64,000 nucleotides of DNA from Guptibacillus hwajinpoensis. GTDB taxonomy: Bacteria > Bacillota > Bacilli > Bacillales > Guptibacillaceae. The notes below the pieces were generated by a model. The model was not told where the DNA came from. It saw only the letters and a list, made by a program, of their open reading frames with translations, and searched no databases. The translations under genes and the position numbers were made by a program. Location of the stretch: NCBI RefSeq assembly GCF_001039475.1, contig NZ_LELK01000001.1, positions 1,089,735 through 1,153,734 of the forward strand, given 5' to 3'. Positions 1 to 14,604 of the stretch are shown in pieces (positions within the stretch are counted from its first letter, which is position 1; every line of letters starts with the position of its first letter).

Positions 1-110
1 AACAGCACGAGAGACCCCGCAGGAAAGCGTTTTTTGCTTTCTGAGGAGACTGAGGCCGTGCCCGCGGAAAGCGAAGTATGTTGGCGAAGCGGTTGTTTCC
101 TATCTGTAAA
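1..110. repeat. GC-rich repeat fragment at the window edge
   Basis: This stretch is much richer in G+C than its surroundings. It carries the words CCGCAGGAAAGCG, GAGGAGACTGAGGC and CCCGCGGAAAGCGAAG, which resemble the core words of the other dispersed repeats in this window (CCGCGGAAAGCGAGCATCC) but are not the same element. It has no convincing start codon with a ribosome-binding site. It is cut by the window start, so its full extent is unknown. Confidence 0.5.
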
Positions 111-114
111 TTAC

Positions 115-165
115 GAAAGACCCGATCTGATTCAAATGAATTGTTCGGGTCTTTCTCATGGTTAT
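115..165. terminator. Hairpin at the end of the pyr operon
   Basis: An inverted repeat GAAAGACCCGA ... TCGGGTCTTTC encloses a second small palindrome (ATTCAAATGAAT). It lies 30-80 bp after the methyltransferase stop codon. The T-rich tract on the minus strand is interrupted, so it may be a weak terminator or one that works in both directions. Confidence 0.55.
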
Positions 166-193
166 TTACTTATGTCCCAGCCTCTTTTATCTA

Positions 194-853
194 TTATAAT
201 TCTGCAACCGTAATAATCGCTAATCCATCAAGCACTTCTATGTGCTTCGTTTCCTTAGCACCAAGTCCTTTTAGTTTCTCGCTAAGTTGTTCTGGTGTAT
301 AGCGATGTCTTTTCGTTGATACGTTTGACCACTTTAACAGCGATGTTTGCTCAAAACCGCTCATCTGATGCTTTTTTGCATACTTAAAAGCAGCCATTTG
401 ATCCATTTGAAGAGATGGATTTAACATGATAACCCTTCCACCATCTTTTGTAACGCGGATCATTTCCTTCATCCCTGCCTCAGGCTCTGGTAAGAGAAAC
501 ATGACACAAGTAGACAATGACAAATCGAACGTATTGTCTTCAAAAGAGAGATTACAAGCATCCCCCTCTGAAAAATGACTTTTGTTTGATCGATTAATAA
601 AGAAAAAGTTCTGTTTGCTTGCCTTCACCATTTCAGAAGATAGATCAATACCTGAAAGCTGTTTCGCTTCCTCTACTCCGCGAAGCAATAGTCTTCCTGT
701 TCCACATCCAACGTCGAGAACGGATAAATCTTCCCATGAACCGGAAGCTTTCTTTAATTCATCGTGTACACCACCAAGCCATTCTGTTCTCGCCATATCA
801 TCAAAAAAGGATACGAGCGAATCAAACTCTTCTCCTTGCATTTTCCTCATCAT
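194..853 (-). CDS. Class I SAM-dependent methyltransferase (last gene of the pyr operon)
   Basis: The 219-residue protein has the class I methyltransferase signature: motif I VLDVGCGTGRLL at about residues 45-56, an acidic GIDLS strand end near 70, and a motif IV-like stretch FDLSLSTCVMFLLPEPEAG. The substrate cannot be told from the sequence; small-molecule and ubiquinone/menaquinone-type relatives share this pattern. The gene follows pyrE by 7 bp, and its AGGAGG ribosome-binding site overlaps the pyrE stop codon, so it is almost certainly co-transcribed with the pyrimidine genes. In B. subtilis no methyltransferase gene follows pyrE in this operon, so this is an accessory addition. The fold is certain, the function unknown. 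Confidence 0.85.
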   Translation of the reverse strand: MMRKMQGEEFDSLVSFFDDMARTEWLGGVHDELKKASGSWEDLSVLDVGCGTGRLLLRGVEEAKQLSGIDLSSEMVKASKQNFFFINRSNKSHFSEGDACNLSFEDNTFDLSLSTCVMFLLPEPEAGMKEMIRVTKDGGRVIMLNPSLQMDQMAAFKYAKKHQMSGFEQTSLLKWSNVSTKRHRYTPEQLSEKLKGLGAKETKHIEVLDGLAIITVAEL

Positions 854-860
854 AGCCCTC

Positions 861-1491
861 CTAAACGGAGAGGTTTTTCAGCTGCTCAAGCCATTCTGTC
901 GAAGCAGGATTGTCACGCCAGTTAAGCAGTGATTGAACCTCTCTTTGTTCAATCATACCTGTTTCAACAGCGCTTGTTAACAATTCATCGAAATTGGTTA
1001 GCGTTTGCCACGCAATTTGCTCTGTCGCAAACTGCTCTCTTCCTTTTTCCATTCCGTATGTAAAGATTGCAGCTACGCCAAGCACTTCTGCACCAGCAGA
1101 TTGTAATTGCTTAACTGCATCAATTGCACTTCCACCTGTTGATATGAGATCTTCAATCACTACAACTTTTTGTCCCTTTGATACTTTTCCTTCAATTACA
1201 TTTCCTTTCCCATGCCCTTTAGCGCTCCCTCTCACGTATACCATTGGTAAATCAAGGTGATCACTAACCCATGCTGCATGGGGAATACCTGCCGTAGCCG
1301 TTCCAGCAATGACTTCTGCTTCAGGATAATGATTTCTAATAATCGCCACGAGTCCTTCAGCAATTTCTTTTCTCACCCTTGGATAGGAAAGCGTTAATCG
1401 ATTGTCACAATAAATAGGTGATAAAAGACCTGATGACCACGTATATGGTTTCCTTGGCTGAAGGCTAACGGCTTCGATATCAAGTAGTGCT

Positions 1492-1508
<17 letters not shown>
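861..1508 (-). CDS. pyrE: Orotate phosphoribosyltransferase
   Basis: This enzyme transfers the phosphoribosyl group of PRPP to orotate, giving orotidine 5'-phosphate, the fifth step of UMP synthesis. The 215-residue protein carries the PRPP-binding loop [17 protein letters not shown] at about residues 115-131 and the orotate-side loop region [11 protein letters not shown] at 97-107. Its length is normal for the Bacillus enzyme. It overlaps the end of pyrF by 17 bp, which implies translational coupling. The stop codon TAG lies inside the ribosome-binding site of the following methyltransferase gene. Confidence 0.97.
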
Positions 1509-3891
<2,383 letters not shown>

Positions 3892-3895
<4 letters not shown>

Positions 3896-6800
3896 GAATG
3901 AATCACTTCTTTTTCGTGAAATTTCGGCATGCTAGTACTTGTGAATGTCATTGTTTCAATGACGCGTAATAAAGCTTTCGCAGTATCAAGGGATGTAAAG
4001 CATACAACTCCATTTTCGACAGATTCTCTTCGAATGCGGAAGCCATCTCTTGCTGGCTGCTTCCCTCTTGTTAGCGTATTGATAACAAATTGCGCCTGCC
4101 CTTCTCTTATTACATGAAGTAAGTTCGGCTTCTCAGCTCCAATTTTATTAACAACTGTAACCGGGATGCTCATGTCACGAATGGCTTGAGCTGTACCTTC
4201 TGTTGCAAGAATATGATAGCCGATTGCATGGAATCTCTTCACAATATCTGTTGCTTCTTCTTTGTCTTTATCAGCAATCGTGAACAAAACAGATCCGTGT
4301 GTTGGAATGTTCATTCCTGATGCTACTAGTCCTTTGTAAAGTGCTTTTTCGAGCGTGTAATCACGCCCCATTACTTCTCCTGTTGATTTCATCTCTGGTC
4401 CTAGCGTAATATCAACGCGGCGCAGTTTTGCAAAAGAGAATACCGGAACTTTTACATACACATCTGCTCTTTCTTCTCCATAGCCTGTGCTGTATCCAAG
4501 TTCATTCAACGACTTTCCTAGAATCACTTTTGTTGCTAGATTCGCCATTGGTACACCAGTGATCTTACTTAAAAATGGAACGGTTCGGCTTGATCTTGGA
4601 TTAACTTCAAGCACATAAACCTGCTCATTCTGTATCACAAACTGGATGTTTAGTAGTCCTTTGATCTTCAATCCTTTTGCAAGTGTAATCGTCTCCTGGA
4701 TTAAGGTTTCTTTCACTGCTTTTGATAAGCTCTGAGGTGGATACACTGCGATTGAATCGCCTGAGTGGATACCCGCGCGTTCAATGTGCTCCATAATGCC
4801 TGGGATAAAAACAGTTTCACCATCTGAAATGGCATCAACCTCGATCTCTTTTCCCATTAAGTAACGGTCAATTAAAACGGGATGCTGAGGGTTCACCTTA
4901 ACAGCATTCTCCATGTAGTGCAGAAGCTCACTCTCTTTGTAAACAATTTCCATCGCTCTGCCACCAAGTACATAAGACGGGCGGACAAGAACAGGATAGC
5001 CAATTCGTGTGGCAATGGTAACCGCCTGGTCGATGGATGTTGCTGTTTTCCCTTCTGGTTGAGGGATGTTAAGCTCAGCCATCGCCATTTCAAATTTGTC
5101 ACGATCCTCCGCTCGATCCATATCTTCAAGGGACGTTCCAAGAATCTTTACGCCACGTGCTGACAGTTCATCTGCTAGATTAATAGCCGTTTGACCACCG
5201 AACTGCACGATGACACCTGTTGGCTTCTCAAGCTCAATTACATGCATAACATCTTCTACCGTTAGCGGTTCAAAGTACAGCTTATCTGAGATACTAAAAT
5301 CCGTCGAAACAGTTTCCGGGTTGTTATTAATGATAATGGCTTCATATCCTGCTTCTCTTATTGCCCAAACACTATGAACAGTCGCGTAATCAAACTCGAT
5401 CCCCTGACCAATTCGGATCGGACCTGATCCAAGAACAAGAACACTCTCTTTGCTTGTTTTGTAAGATTCATTTTCATCTTCATAAGTCGAGTAATAGTAA
5501 GGTGTTTCTGACTCAAATTCTCCAGCACACGTGTCTACCATTTTATAGACGGGCACAATCGCTTCTTTCTTACGGAGATCGTAGATTTCGAGCTCAGTTT
5601 GATTCCATAATTCAGAAATAATTTCATCAGAAAAGCCTTTTTGTTTCGCTTCATGTAAAAGCTCAAGATTGCCTTTATTCTCTTTTAACTTCTCTTCTAG
5701 TGCGATGATCCCCTGTATTTTTACTAAGAAGTAATAATCTATTGCGCTCCAATCATGAACTTCTTTAATCGTTACCCCACGTCTGAACGCTTCAGCTACA
5801 ACAAAGATACGCTCATCATCTGCTACACGAATTCGTGCCTCCAACGTCTCATCATCAATGCCTTGTAATGACGGGATGGCTAGATGACTTACATTCGACT
5901 CAAGTGAGCGAACGGCTTTAAGGAGTGATTCTTCTAGCGTGCGACCAATTGCCATTACTTCCCCAGTCGCTTTCATTTGTGTACCGAGCTTACGGTTAGC
6001 ACTTTCAAATTTATCAAATGGCCACCTCGGAATCTTAGAAACTACATAATCAAGAGCAGGCTCAAAGCTCGCGTACGTTTTACCAGTAACAGGATTTTTC
6101 ATTTCCGCTAGAGATAATCCGACGGCTATTTTGGCTGCGAGTTTCGCAATCGGATACCCTGTTGCTTTTGACGCTAAGGCTGACGATCGACTCACCCGCG
6201 GATTTACTTCAATGATGTAATACTGAAAGCTGTATGGATCAAGCGCCAACTGAATATTACATCCTCCTTCAATCTTCAAAGCACGAATCACCTTTAGAGC
6301 GACGTTCCGAAGCATCTGGTAATCCCGATCTGAAAGCGTTTGGCTCGGAGCTACAACGATCGAATCACCTGTGTGAATGCCAACTGGATCAATGTTTTCC
6401 ATATTACAAACTACAATTGCCTGATCCTGTCCGTCTCGCATCACTTCGTATTCAATTTCCTTAAAGCCCGCAATACTTTTCTCAAGTAAACACTGTGTAA
6501 CAGGGCTATATTTTAAACCACTGCTTACGATTTCTTCTAACTCTTCATCGTTGTTAACGATACCTCCACCAGTTCCACCTAGAGTATAGGCCGGTCGAAC
6601 GATAACGGGATAACCAATTCTTTTTACGAACGTATGAGCTTCATTAAGATTATGAATAATGTCGCTTTCAGGTACTGGTTCGTTCAATTCGTTCATTAAT
6701 GTTCTAAATTGATCACGATCTTCTGCCTGCTGAATCGCTTCAAGGCTAGTCCCGAGTAGTTCAACACTATAGTCACGAAGAACTCCCGCTTGTGACAATT

Positions 6801-7101
6801 CCATCGCGAGGTTAAGTCCTGTTTGTCCACCAAGGGTTGCAAGGAGGGCATCAGGTCGTTCTTTTCGAATAATGCTACTAACAAAATCAAGGGTTAGCGG
6901 TTCAATATATACTTCATCTGCAATCGTTGTATCAGTCATAATCGTAGCTGGATTAGAGTTTACTAGGATAACTTCATATCCCTCTTCCTTTAGAGCCTGG
7001 CAAGCTTGCGTGCCTGCATAATCAAACTCTGCTGCTTGACCGATTACAATTGGTCCTGATCCGATAACGAGAATTTTTTGTATATCTGTACGTTTAGGCA
7101 T
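3892..7101 (-). CDS. carB: Carbamoyl-phosphate synthase large subunit
   Basis: The large subunit (pyrAB in Bacillus naming) makes carbamoyl phosphate from bicarbonate, two ATP and the ammonia delivered by CarA. The 1069-residue protein shows the expected internal duplication: [20 protein letters not shown] near the start and [20 protein letters not shown] near residue 555, each leading an ATP-grasp module, followed by a C-terminal MGS-like regulatory domain. Its position inside a complete pyr operon marks it as the pyrimidine-specific enzyme rather than an arginine-specific one. It overlaps carA by 8 bp. The start codon follows an AAGGGGG ribosome-binding site. Confidence 0.98.
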
Positions 7102-8182
7102 ATGTTTTTTCCCCCTTGAAAGTTGTAATTAATGTAATGAAATCATCGAAAAGTGCGTTAGAATCCTCTGGTCCCGGCGATGCTTCTGGATGATATTGGA
7201 CACTGAAAGCGGCATGTACACTATGCTTTACACCCTCTATTGTTTCGTCATTAACTGCGACATGTGTAATCTCAAGATCTGTCGCCTCAAGCGATTTCGC
7301 TTCTACGGTGTAGCCATGGTTTTGTGAAGTGATCGCAACGCGACCTGTTTTCATATCCATAACTGGGTGATTGGAACCTCTATGACCAAACTTCATTTTC
7401 TGAGAATCAGCACCGCATGCTAGAGCAAAAAGCTGGTGTCCGAGACAAATACCGAATAATGGGATTTTACCTAGTATTCCTTGAATCATCTCAATAGCTT
7501 CAGGTACATCTTTTGGATCTCCAGGTCCGTTACTTAACATCACACCATCTGGGTTAAGACGAAGAATTTCTTCTGCAGAAGTATGATAAGGAACGACTAC
7601 GACATCACATTTTCGTTTCGTTAGTTCACGCAGGATACCGTGTTTCATTCCGAAATCAACTAAGACGATTCGATATCCACGACCAGGACTCGCGTATGGA
7701 GCTTTTATTGACACTTGTTCCACTTGATTTCGTTTAAGCGGCGTCTCCTGTAAATCACGAATAATTTTCTCAGTGAGAACGTCCATGCTACACATTTTTC
7801 CTTTAAGCGTCCCGTTTGCGCGTATAAGCTTGGTTAATTTCCTAGTATCTATGCCTGCTAATCCAGGAATTCCTTTTACTCTGAGTAGCTCATCAAGCGT
7901 CATTTCGTTTCTCCAGTAGCTTGGTACCTCTGTTGCTTCTTTCACGATCAAACCATGAATGGAAGGATTAATTGATTCAAAGTCATCTCTGTTGATCCCA
8001 TAGTTACCAATAAGGGGGTACGTTAACGTGACAATCTGAGCACAGTAGGATGGATCAGATAAAATTTCCTGGTAGCCAGTCATCCCGGTATTGAAAACAA
8101 CCTCTCCACTTTTCTCAATATCGCTACCAAACGCTTTTCCTACAAAAATAGATCCATCTTCTAGGATTAACTGTCTTTTCAT
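7094..8182 (-). CDS. carA: Carbamoyl-phosphate synthase small (glutaminase) subunit
   Basis: This subunit hydrolyses glutamine and channels ammonia to CarB (pyrAA in Bacillus naming). Using the start at 8182, the 362-residue protein has the class I amidotransferase triad Cys246 (in FGICLGHQ), His331 and Glu333 (in QYHPEA). The open frame extends further upstream, but an AAGGGAG ribosome-binding site sits just before the paired ATG codons at 8185 and 8182, and the family begins with MKR. The ATG overlaps the TGA stop of pyrC. Confidence 0.97.
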   Translation of the reverse strand: MKRQLILEDGSIFVGKAFGSDIEKSGEVVFNTGMTGYQEILSDPSYCAQIVTLTYPLIGNYGINRDDFESINPSIHGLIVKEATEVPSYWRNEMTLDELLRVKGIPGLAGIDTRKLTKLIRANGTLKGKMCSMDVLTEKIIRDLQETPLKRNQVEQVSIKAPYASPGRGYRIVLVDFGMKHGILRELTKRKCDVVVVPYHTSAEEILRLNPDGVMLSNGPGDPKDVPEAIEMIQGILGKIPLFGICLGHQLFALACGADSQKMKFGHRGSNHPVMDMKTGRVAITSQNHGYTVEAKSLEATDLEITHVAVNDETIEGVKHSVHAAFSVQYHPEASPGPEDSNALFDDFITLITTFKGEKTYA

Positions 8183-9461
8183 CATTGATCGCTCCCTTTC
8201 GTGTATACCATTTTCCCGTTTACAAAAGTATTTACTGGCCATCCTTTGCAAGTCCATCCAGCAAAAGGTGTGTTTCTTCCTTTTGACAAAAATGACTCAG
8301 GATTGATTTCTTCCTCTTGTGTTAAATCGATGATAGTTAAGTCTGCATTCACACCATTTCTCAAGCTTCCATACTGAAGTCCAAATGCAGTAGACGGCTT
8401 AATCGTTAACCAGTCAACAAGCTGCTTCAATGTGAATGTTCCTTTTTCAACAAAGTTCGTGTACAAAAGTGGGAAGGCAGTTTCAAGTCCTACAATGCCG
8501 AACGGCGCCTTTTCCATTGAATTTGATTTCTCTTCAGCGGAATGTGGGGCATGATCGGTAGCAATAAAATCTATAGTTCCATCCAAAAGCCCTTCAATAA
8601 GAGCATCTCGATCTTCTTTCGATCGAAGCGGAGGATTCATTTTGTAATTCGTATCAAGCCCAGGGATGTTCTCTTCTGATAGAAGCAGATGGTGTGGCGT
8701 TACTTCTGCTGTAACGTTAATGCCAGCTCGTTTTGCATCACGAACTGTTCGCACTGACTCTTTCGTACTAATGTGACAAACATGGTAGTGAACACCCGCT
8801 GCTTCTGCTAGCAGAACATCTCTCGCAATATGTACCGATTCACAGACTGAAGGAATGCCATTTAAATGATTCTTTTTCGAGAAATGGCCTTCATGTACGC
8901 TACCACCGTTGATTAGCGTGTTTTCTTCACAGTGAGCAACAATTGATAGATTGCTATCTGCCGCACGCTTCATAGCTTCTAGCATCATCCCAGCACTTTG
9001 TACCCCAACGCCGTCGTCCGTTAGTGCAAATGCTCCACTTTCTTTCAATCCTTCGAAATTAGTGAGCTCTTCTCCAAGCTGTCTTGTTGTGATTGCTCCA
9101 TATGGAAGAACTCGAACGTTTGCTGTATCTTCTATTCTTTTACTTAACTTTTGCATCGATTCAACAGAATCAGGAACTGGTCTTGTATTTGGCATCGCAG
9201 CAATCGTTGTAAATCCGCCTTTTGCAGCTGCTTTTGTTCCTGTTTCAATCGTTTCTTTATGCTCCCCACCTGGCTCCCTTAAATGCACATGTAAATCGAC
9301 AAGACCTGGAATAAGCAGCTGCTCTTTCGCGTCAAAGACGTTGTGACCCGATGCATCAATCTCGCTTGCAATCTTCTCGATCGTCCCTTCTTTCGAAATA
9401 AGAACGTCTTGCTTAATCAAATCTCCTGAATCATCTATAAGTTTTGCATTTTGAATTAGCA

Positions 9462-9462
<1 letters not shown>
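8182..9462 (-). CDS. pyrC: Dihydroorotase
   Basis: This amidohydrolase cyclises carbamoyl aspartate to dihydroorotate. Metal ligands are visible as [10 protein letters not shown] (His58 and His60), and the catalytic aspartate region is [13 protein letters not shown] chose the ATG at 9462, which gives 426 residues as usual for Bacillus type I dihydroorotases; the longer open frame would run back into pyrB. The start overlaps the pyrB stop in the arrangement TAATG, with an AGGAAGGAA ribosome-binding site inside the pyrB end. Confidence 0.97.
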
Positions 9463-11824
<2,362 letters not shown>

Positions 11825-11859
11825 GTTGTTTCCTCCTTGAGTATGTGCTTCCCGGCCAT

Positions 11860-11950
11860 AAAAAAACTCCTTGCATGGCCGCAAGGAGGTACACGCGTCT
11901 CCTTAAAAAGGACGCGTCTCCTCCCTTGGCCGTCTCTCTGGACGGATTTA
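11860..11950 (-). promoter_or_regulatory. PyrR-dependent attenuator between pyrR and pyrP
   Basis: On the minus strand the hairpin CCGTCCAGAGAGACGG (11930-11945) carries the CAGAGAG loop that PyrR recognises. It is followed by the terminator CTCCTTGC ... GCAAGGAG with seven Ts (11860-11890). The arrangement is the same as in the attenuator before pyrB. Confidence 0.93.
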
Positions 11951-11963
11951 AAGGGAGCACGAT

Positions 11964-12530
<567 letters not shown>

Positions 12531-12535
12531 TCAAG

Positions 12536-12653
12536 TTTTTTTCGTAAAGGTTTTAATAACAGTCATTGTTGCTATAGCGGGTTAATTTCCGCTCCAATTG
12601 AGCTTTATGTGGATTAGTAAACAAAATCACTTTCAAGTACCAAAATCTTTTAG
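12536..12653 (+). repeat. Core-deleted copy of the dispersed inverted-repeat element
   Basis: It begins with TTCGTAAAGG ... CATTGTTGCTATAGCGGGTTAATTTCCGCTCC, the left arm of the family, but the GC-rich core is missing. The right arm (ATGTGGATTAGT ... AAAATCTTTTAGAAAGGCT) follows directly. It sits just upstream of pyrR, tail to tail with a full copy. Confidence 0.65.
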
Positions 12654-12888
12654 AAAGGCTCTTTTCTAAAAGGTTGTTGCTTTTGAAATAAATATTGAGT
12701 AAAGAACCACATTCAGCTAATTGGAGCGGAAGGATGCTCGACTCCTGCGGGACTAGCGGGACAGGTGAGACCCCACAGGAGCGTTAGCGACGGCTCAAGT
12801 GTCCCGCCCCGCGGAAAGCGAGCATCCTGGAGCGGAAATGTATCCACTCTTACAGCAATAATTTCTACGGAAAGAGCCTTTAGAAAAG
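12654..12888 (-). repeat. Full-length dispersed inverted-repeat element
   Basis: It is bounded by AAAGGCTCTTTTCTAAAAGG on the left and GGAAAGAGCCTTT on the right, which are inverted copies. The core has inverted AGGATGCTCG/CGAGCATCCT arms and GC-rich blocks (CTCCTGCGGGACTAGCGGGA, CCCGCGGAAAGCGAG on its strand). A 91-codon open frame inside it has no ribosome-binding site and is not credible. No transposase is encoded. Confidence 0.85.
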
Positions 12889-12902
12889 AGTATTGGAATA
12901 AA

Positions 12903-12936
12903 AAACCCCTTTTGCCATGAGGGCAAAAGGGGTTTT
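12903..12936 (-). terminator. Terminator after the lspA-rluD unit
   Basis: A perfect stem CCCCTTTTGCC/GGCAAAAGGGG with a 4-base loop is followed on the minus strand by a run of Ts. It closes the ileS-side transcription units before the pyr operon. Confidence 0.85.
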
Positions 12937-12946
12937 GGGCATACAA

Positions 12947-12963
12947 ATGTACAGTGTGTACAT
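12947..12963. other. 17-bp perfect palindrome ATGTACA-GTG-TGTACAT
   Basis: Two 7-bp arms around GTG lie between the rluD stop and its terminator. The symmetry would suit a dimeric DNA-binding protein or a tiny hairpin; there is no further evidence for either. Confidence 0.3.
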
Positions 12964-13056
12964 AGCCGTTTTTCCTTTGCAGCCTCACGGGACTGTCGTT
13001 AAAGGTTATGCTATTGTCTAAAAGAAGTATGTCAGAGAAAGACGGTTAAGTCAACC

Positions 13057-13971
13057 TTAATCTTGTCTAAGTCGTTTAAGCAGTCTTTCAATATCTTCAG
13101 GAATTGGACAAGAGAACTCTAGCCATTCTTCAGTTACAGGATGTCTAAAGCCTAAAACGCCAGCGTGAAGTGCTTGTCCGTCAATTGGCAGTGACTTTCT
13201 TCTTGGACCATATTTTGGATCTCCAGCAACAGGGTGATCGATGTATTTCATGTGAACACGAATCTGGTGTGTTCTACCTGTTTCAAGCTGACACTCGACA
13301 TACGTAAATTTCTGATAACGTTCAAGAACTCTGAAATGCGTTACAGCATCACGGCTATTCTCATCTGTAATCGTCATCTTTTGGCGATCTTGCTTATCAC
13401 GTCCGATTGGTGCATCAATTGTGCCAACATCGTGTTGGATATTGCCATGGACAATCGCAGTGTAGCGACGATTTACCGTTTTCGCTTGAAGCTGTTTTAC
13501 GAGCGATTCATGCGCTTTATCATTCTTTGCTACCATCAATAGACCTGAAGTGTCTTTATCAATACGGTGAACGATTCCAGGGCGCACAACACCGTTGATT
13601 CCACTTAAATCTTTTACCTGGTGCATTAATCCATTAACAAGTGTCCCACTCGGATGACCTGGCGCTGGATGAACAACCATCCCCCTCGGCTTGTTAACAA
13701 CGAGTACATCTGCATCTTCATACACAATGTCAAGATTTAGATCTTCAGCAACGATTTCAAGTTCTTCTGGTTCTGGAACGGTAACCTCAATTTCGTCACC
13801 TACAGAAGCTTTATAATTTCCTTTAACGGCTGCACCGTTTACTTGGATATTCTCGTCCTTAATCCATGTTTGAACCTGGCTACGAGACCAGTCGCTTTCG
13901 TAAGAGGTGATGAGCTTATCAATCCGCTCTCCTTTTTCTTCTTCTGATACGTTAAAAGTGAATTTTTCCAT
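13057..13971 (-). CDS. rluD: RluA-family ribosomal pseudouridine synthase (YlyB/RluD type)
   Basis: The 304-residue enzyme converts specific uridines of 23S rRNA to pseudouridine. An S4-type RNA-binding domain occupies about residues 14-75 and leads to the catalytic domain with HRIDKDTSGLLMVAK at 135-149; the Asp of HRxD (138) is the expected nucleophile. The start ATG overlaps the lspA stop (TAATG), so the two are co-translated. In B. subtilis the gene is called ylyB and has the same place. The exact target uridines are inferred only from the family. Confidence 0.93.
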   Translation of the reverse strand: MEKFTFNVSEEEKGERIDKLITSYESDWSRSQVQTWIKDENIQVNGAAVKGNYKASVGDEIEVTVPEPEELEIVAEDLNLDIVYEDADVLVVNKPRGMVVHPAPGHPSGTLVNGLMHQVKDLSGINGVVRPGIVHRIDKDTSGLLMVAKNDKAHESLVKQLQAKTVNRRYTAIVHGNIQHDVGTIDAPIGRDKQDRQKMTITDENSRDAVTHFRVLERYQKFTYVECQLETGRTHQIRVHMKYIDHPVAGDPKYGPRRKSLPIDGQALHAGVLGFRHPVTEEWLEFSCPIPEDIERLLKRLRQD

Positions 13972-14432
13972 TAGTTTTCCCCTTTAGCCTGCTTACTTTC
14001 AAAAATTGTACCAATAAAAATGAGAATAACTCCGACCACTAGAGATGCATCCGCTACGTTAAAGATCGGAAAGTCATACGAGAAGATAAGTGTGTCTACA
14101 AAGTCGACCACTTCTCCTTTAAGCACTCGATCTATAAAGTTCCCAATTGCGCCTCCTAGTATAAGTGCAAGTGTAATACTCACAAAACGGCTATGCTTGT
14201 ACTGTTGCATATAATAAATAACCGCACCAATAACAAAAATCGTAATGATATAAAAGAAAATCATCTGTCCTTGAAGGATTCCAAAGGCTGCGCCTCTGTT
14301 TCGATGTGAGGTCAGATAAAGAAAGTCGTTAATTAGCGTAATGCTTTCCCCATATTCCATATACTTTACAACTAGCCATTTTGTCACCTGATCAAGAAAA
14401 ATGATGCCAATGGCTATAAGATATTTCCACAC
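13971..14432 (-). CDS. lspA: Lipoprotein signal peptidase II
   Basis: This membrane aspartyl protease removes signal peptides from diacylglyceryl-modified prolipoproteins. The 153-residue protein has four hydrophobic segments and the two catalytic aspartates in GGAIGNFIDR (Asp101) and NVADAS (Asp128). I chose the GTG at 14432 because GGAGGAGCGCAC stands directly before it; the earlier TTG at 14450 would place the ribosome-binding site inside the gene. The B. subtilis gene ylyA, normally between ileS and lspA, is missing here. Confidence 0.96.
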   Translation of the reverse strand: MWKYLIAIGIIFLDQVTKWLVVKYMEYGESITLINDFLYLTSHRNRGAAFGILQGQMIFFYIITIFVIGAVIYYMQQYKHSRFVSITLALILGGAIGNFIDRVLKGEVVDFVDTLIFSYDFPIFNVADASLVVGVILIFIGTIFESKQAKGEN

Positions 14433-14566
14433 GTGCGCTCCTCCGATCAAATGTTACTTCCTATGAAAGTTTAGCACAGCTTACCCCAGCAGACAATCCA
14501 AACTCAATCTTCGTCATGAAACTGTTGGAAAATAAGGACTTCCCTCCATTATTACGCAGCAAAAAA

Positions 14567-14594
14567 GACGCTTTGCCAAACAAGGCAAAGCGTC
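14567..14594 (-). terminator. ileS terminator
   Basis: The stem GACGCTTTGCC/GGCAAAGCGTC with a short loop and a minus-strand TTTTTT tract starts about 10 bp after the ileS stop codon. Confidence 0.9.
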
Positions 14595-14604
14595 ATTTAT
14601 CTAC

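Noticed and set aside
11825-11884. N-terminal extension of pyrP by 20 codons
   Set aside because: It would translate the attenuator terminator hairpin; the ATG at 11824 has a perfect ribosome-binding site.
12713-12988. 91-codon open frame on the minus strand at 12.7-13.0 kb
   Set aside because: It runs through a repeat element and a terminator, with no ribosome-binding site.
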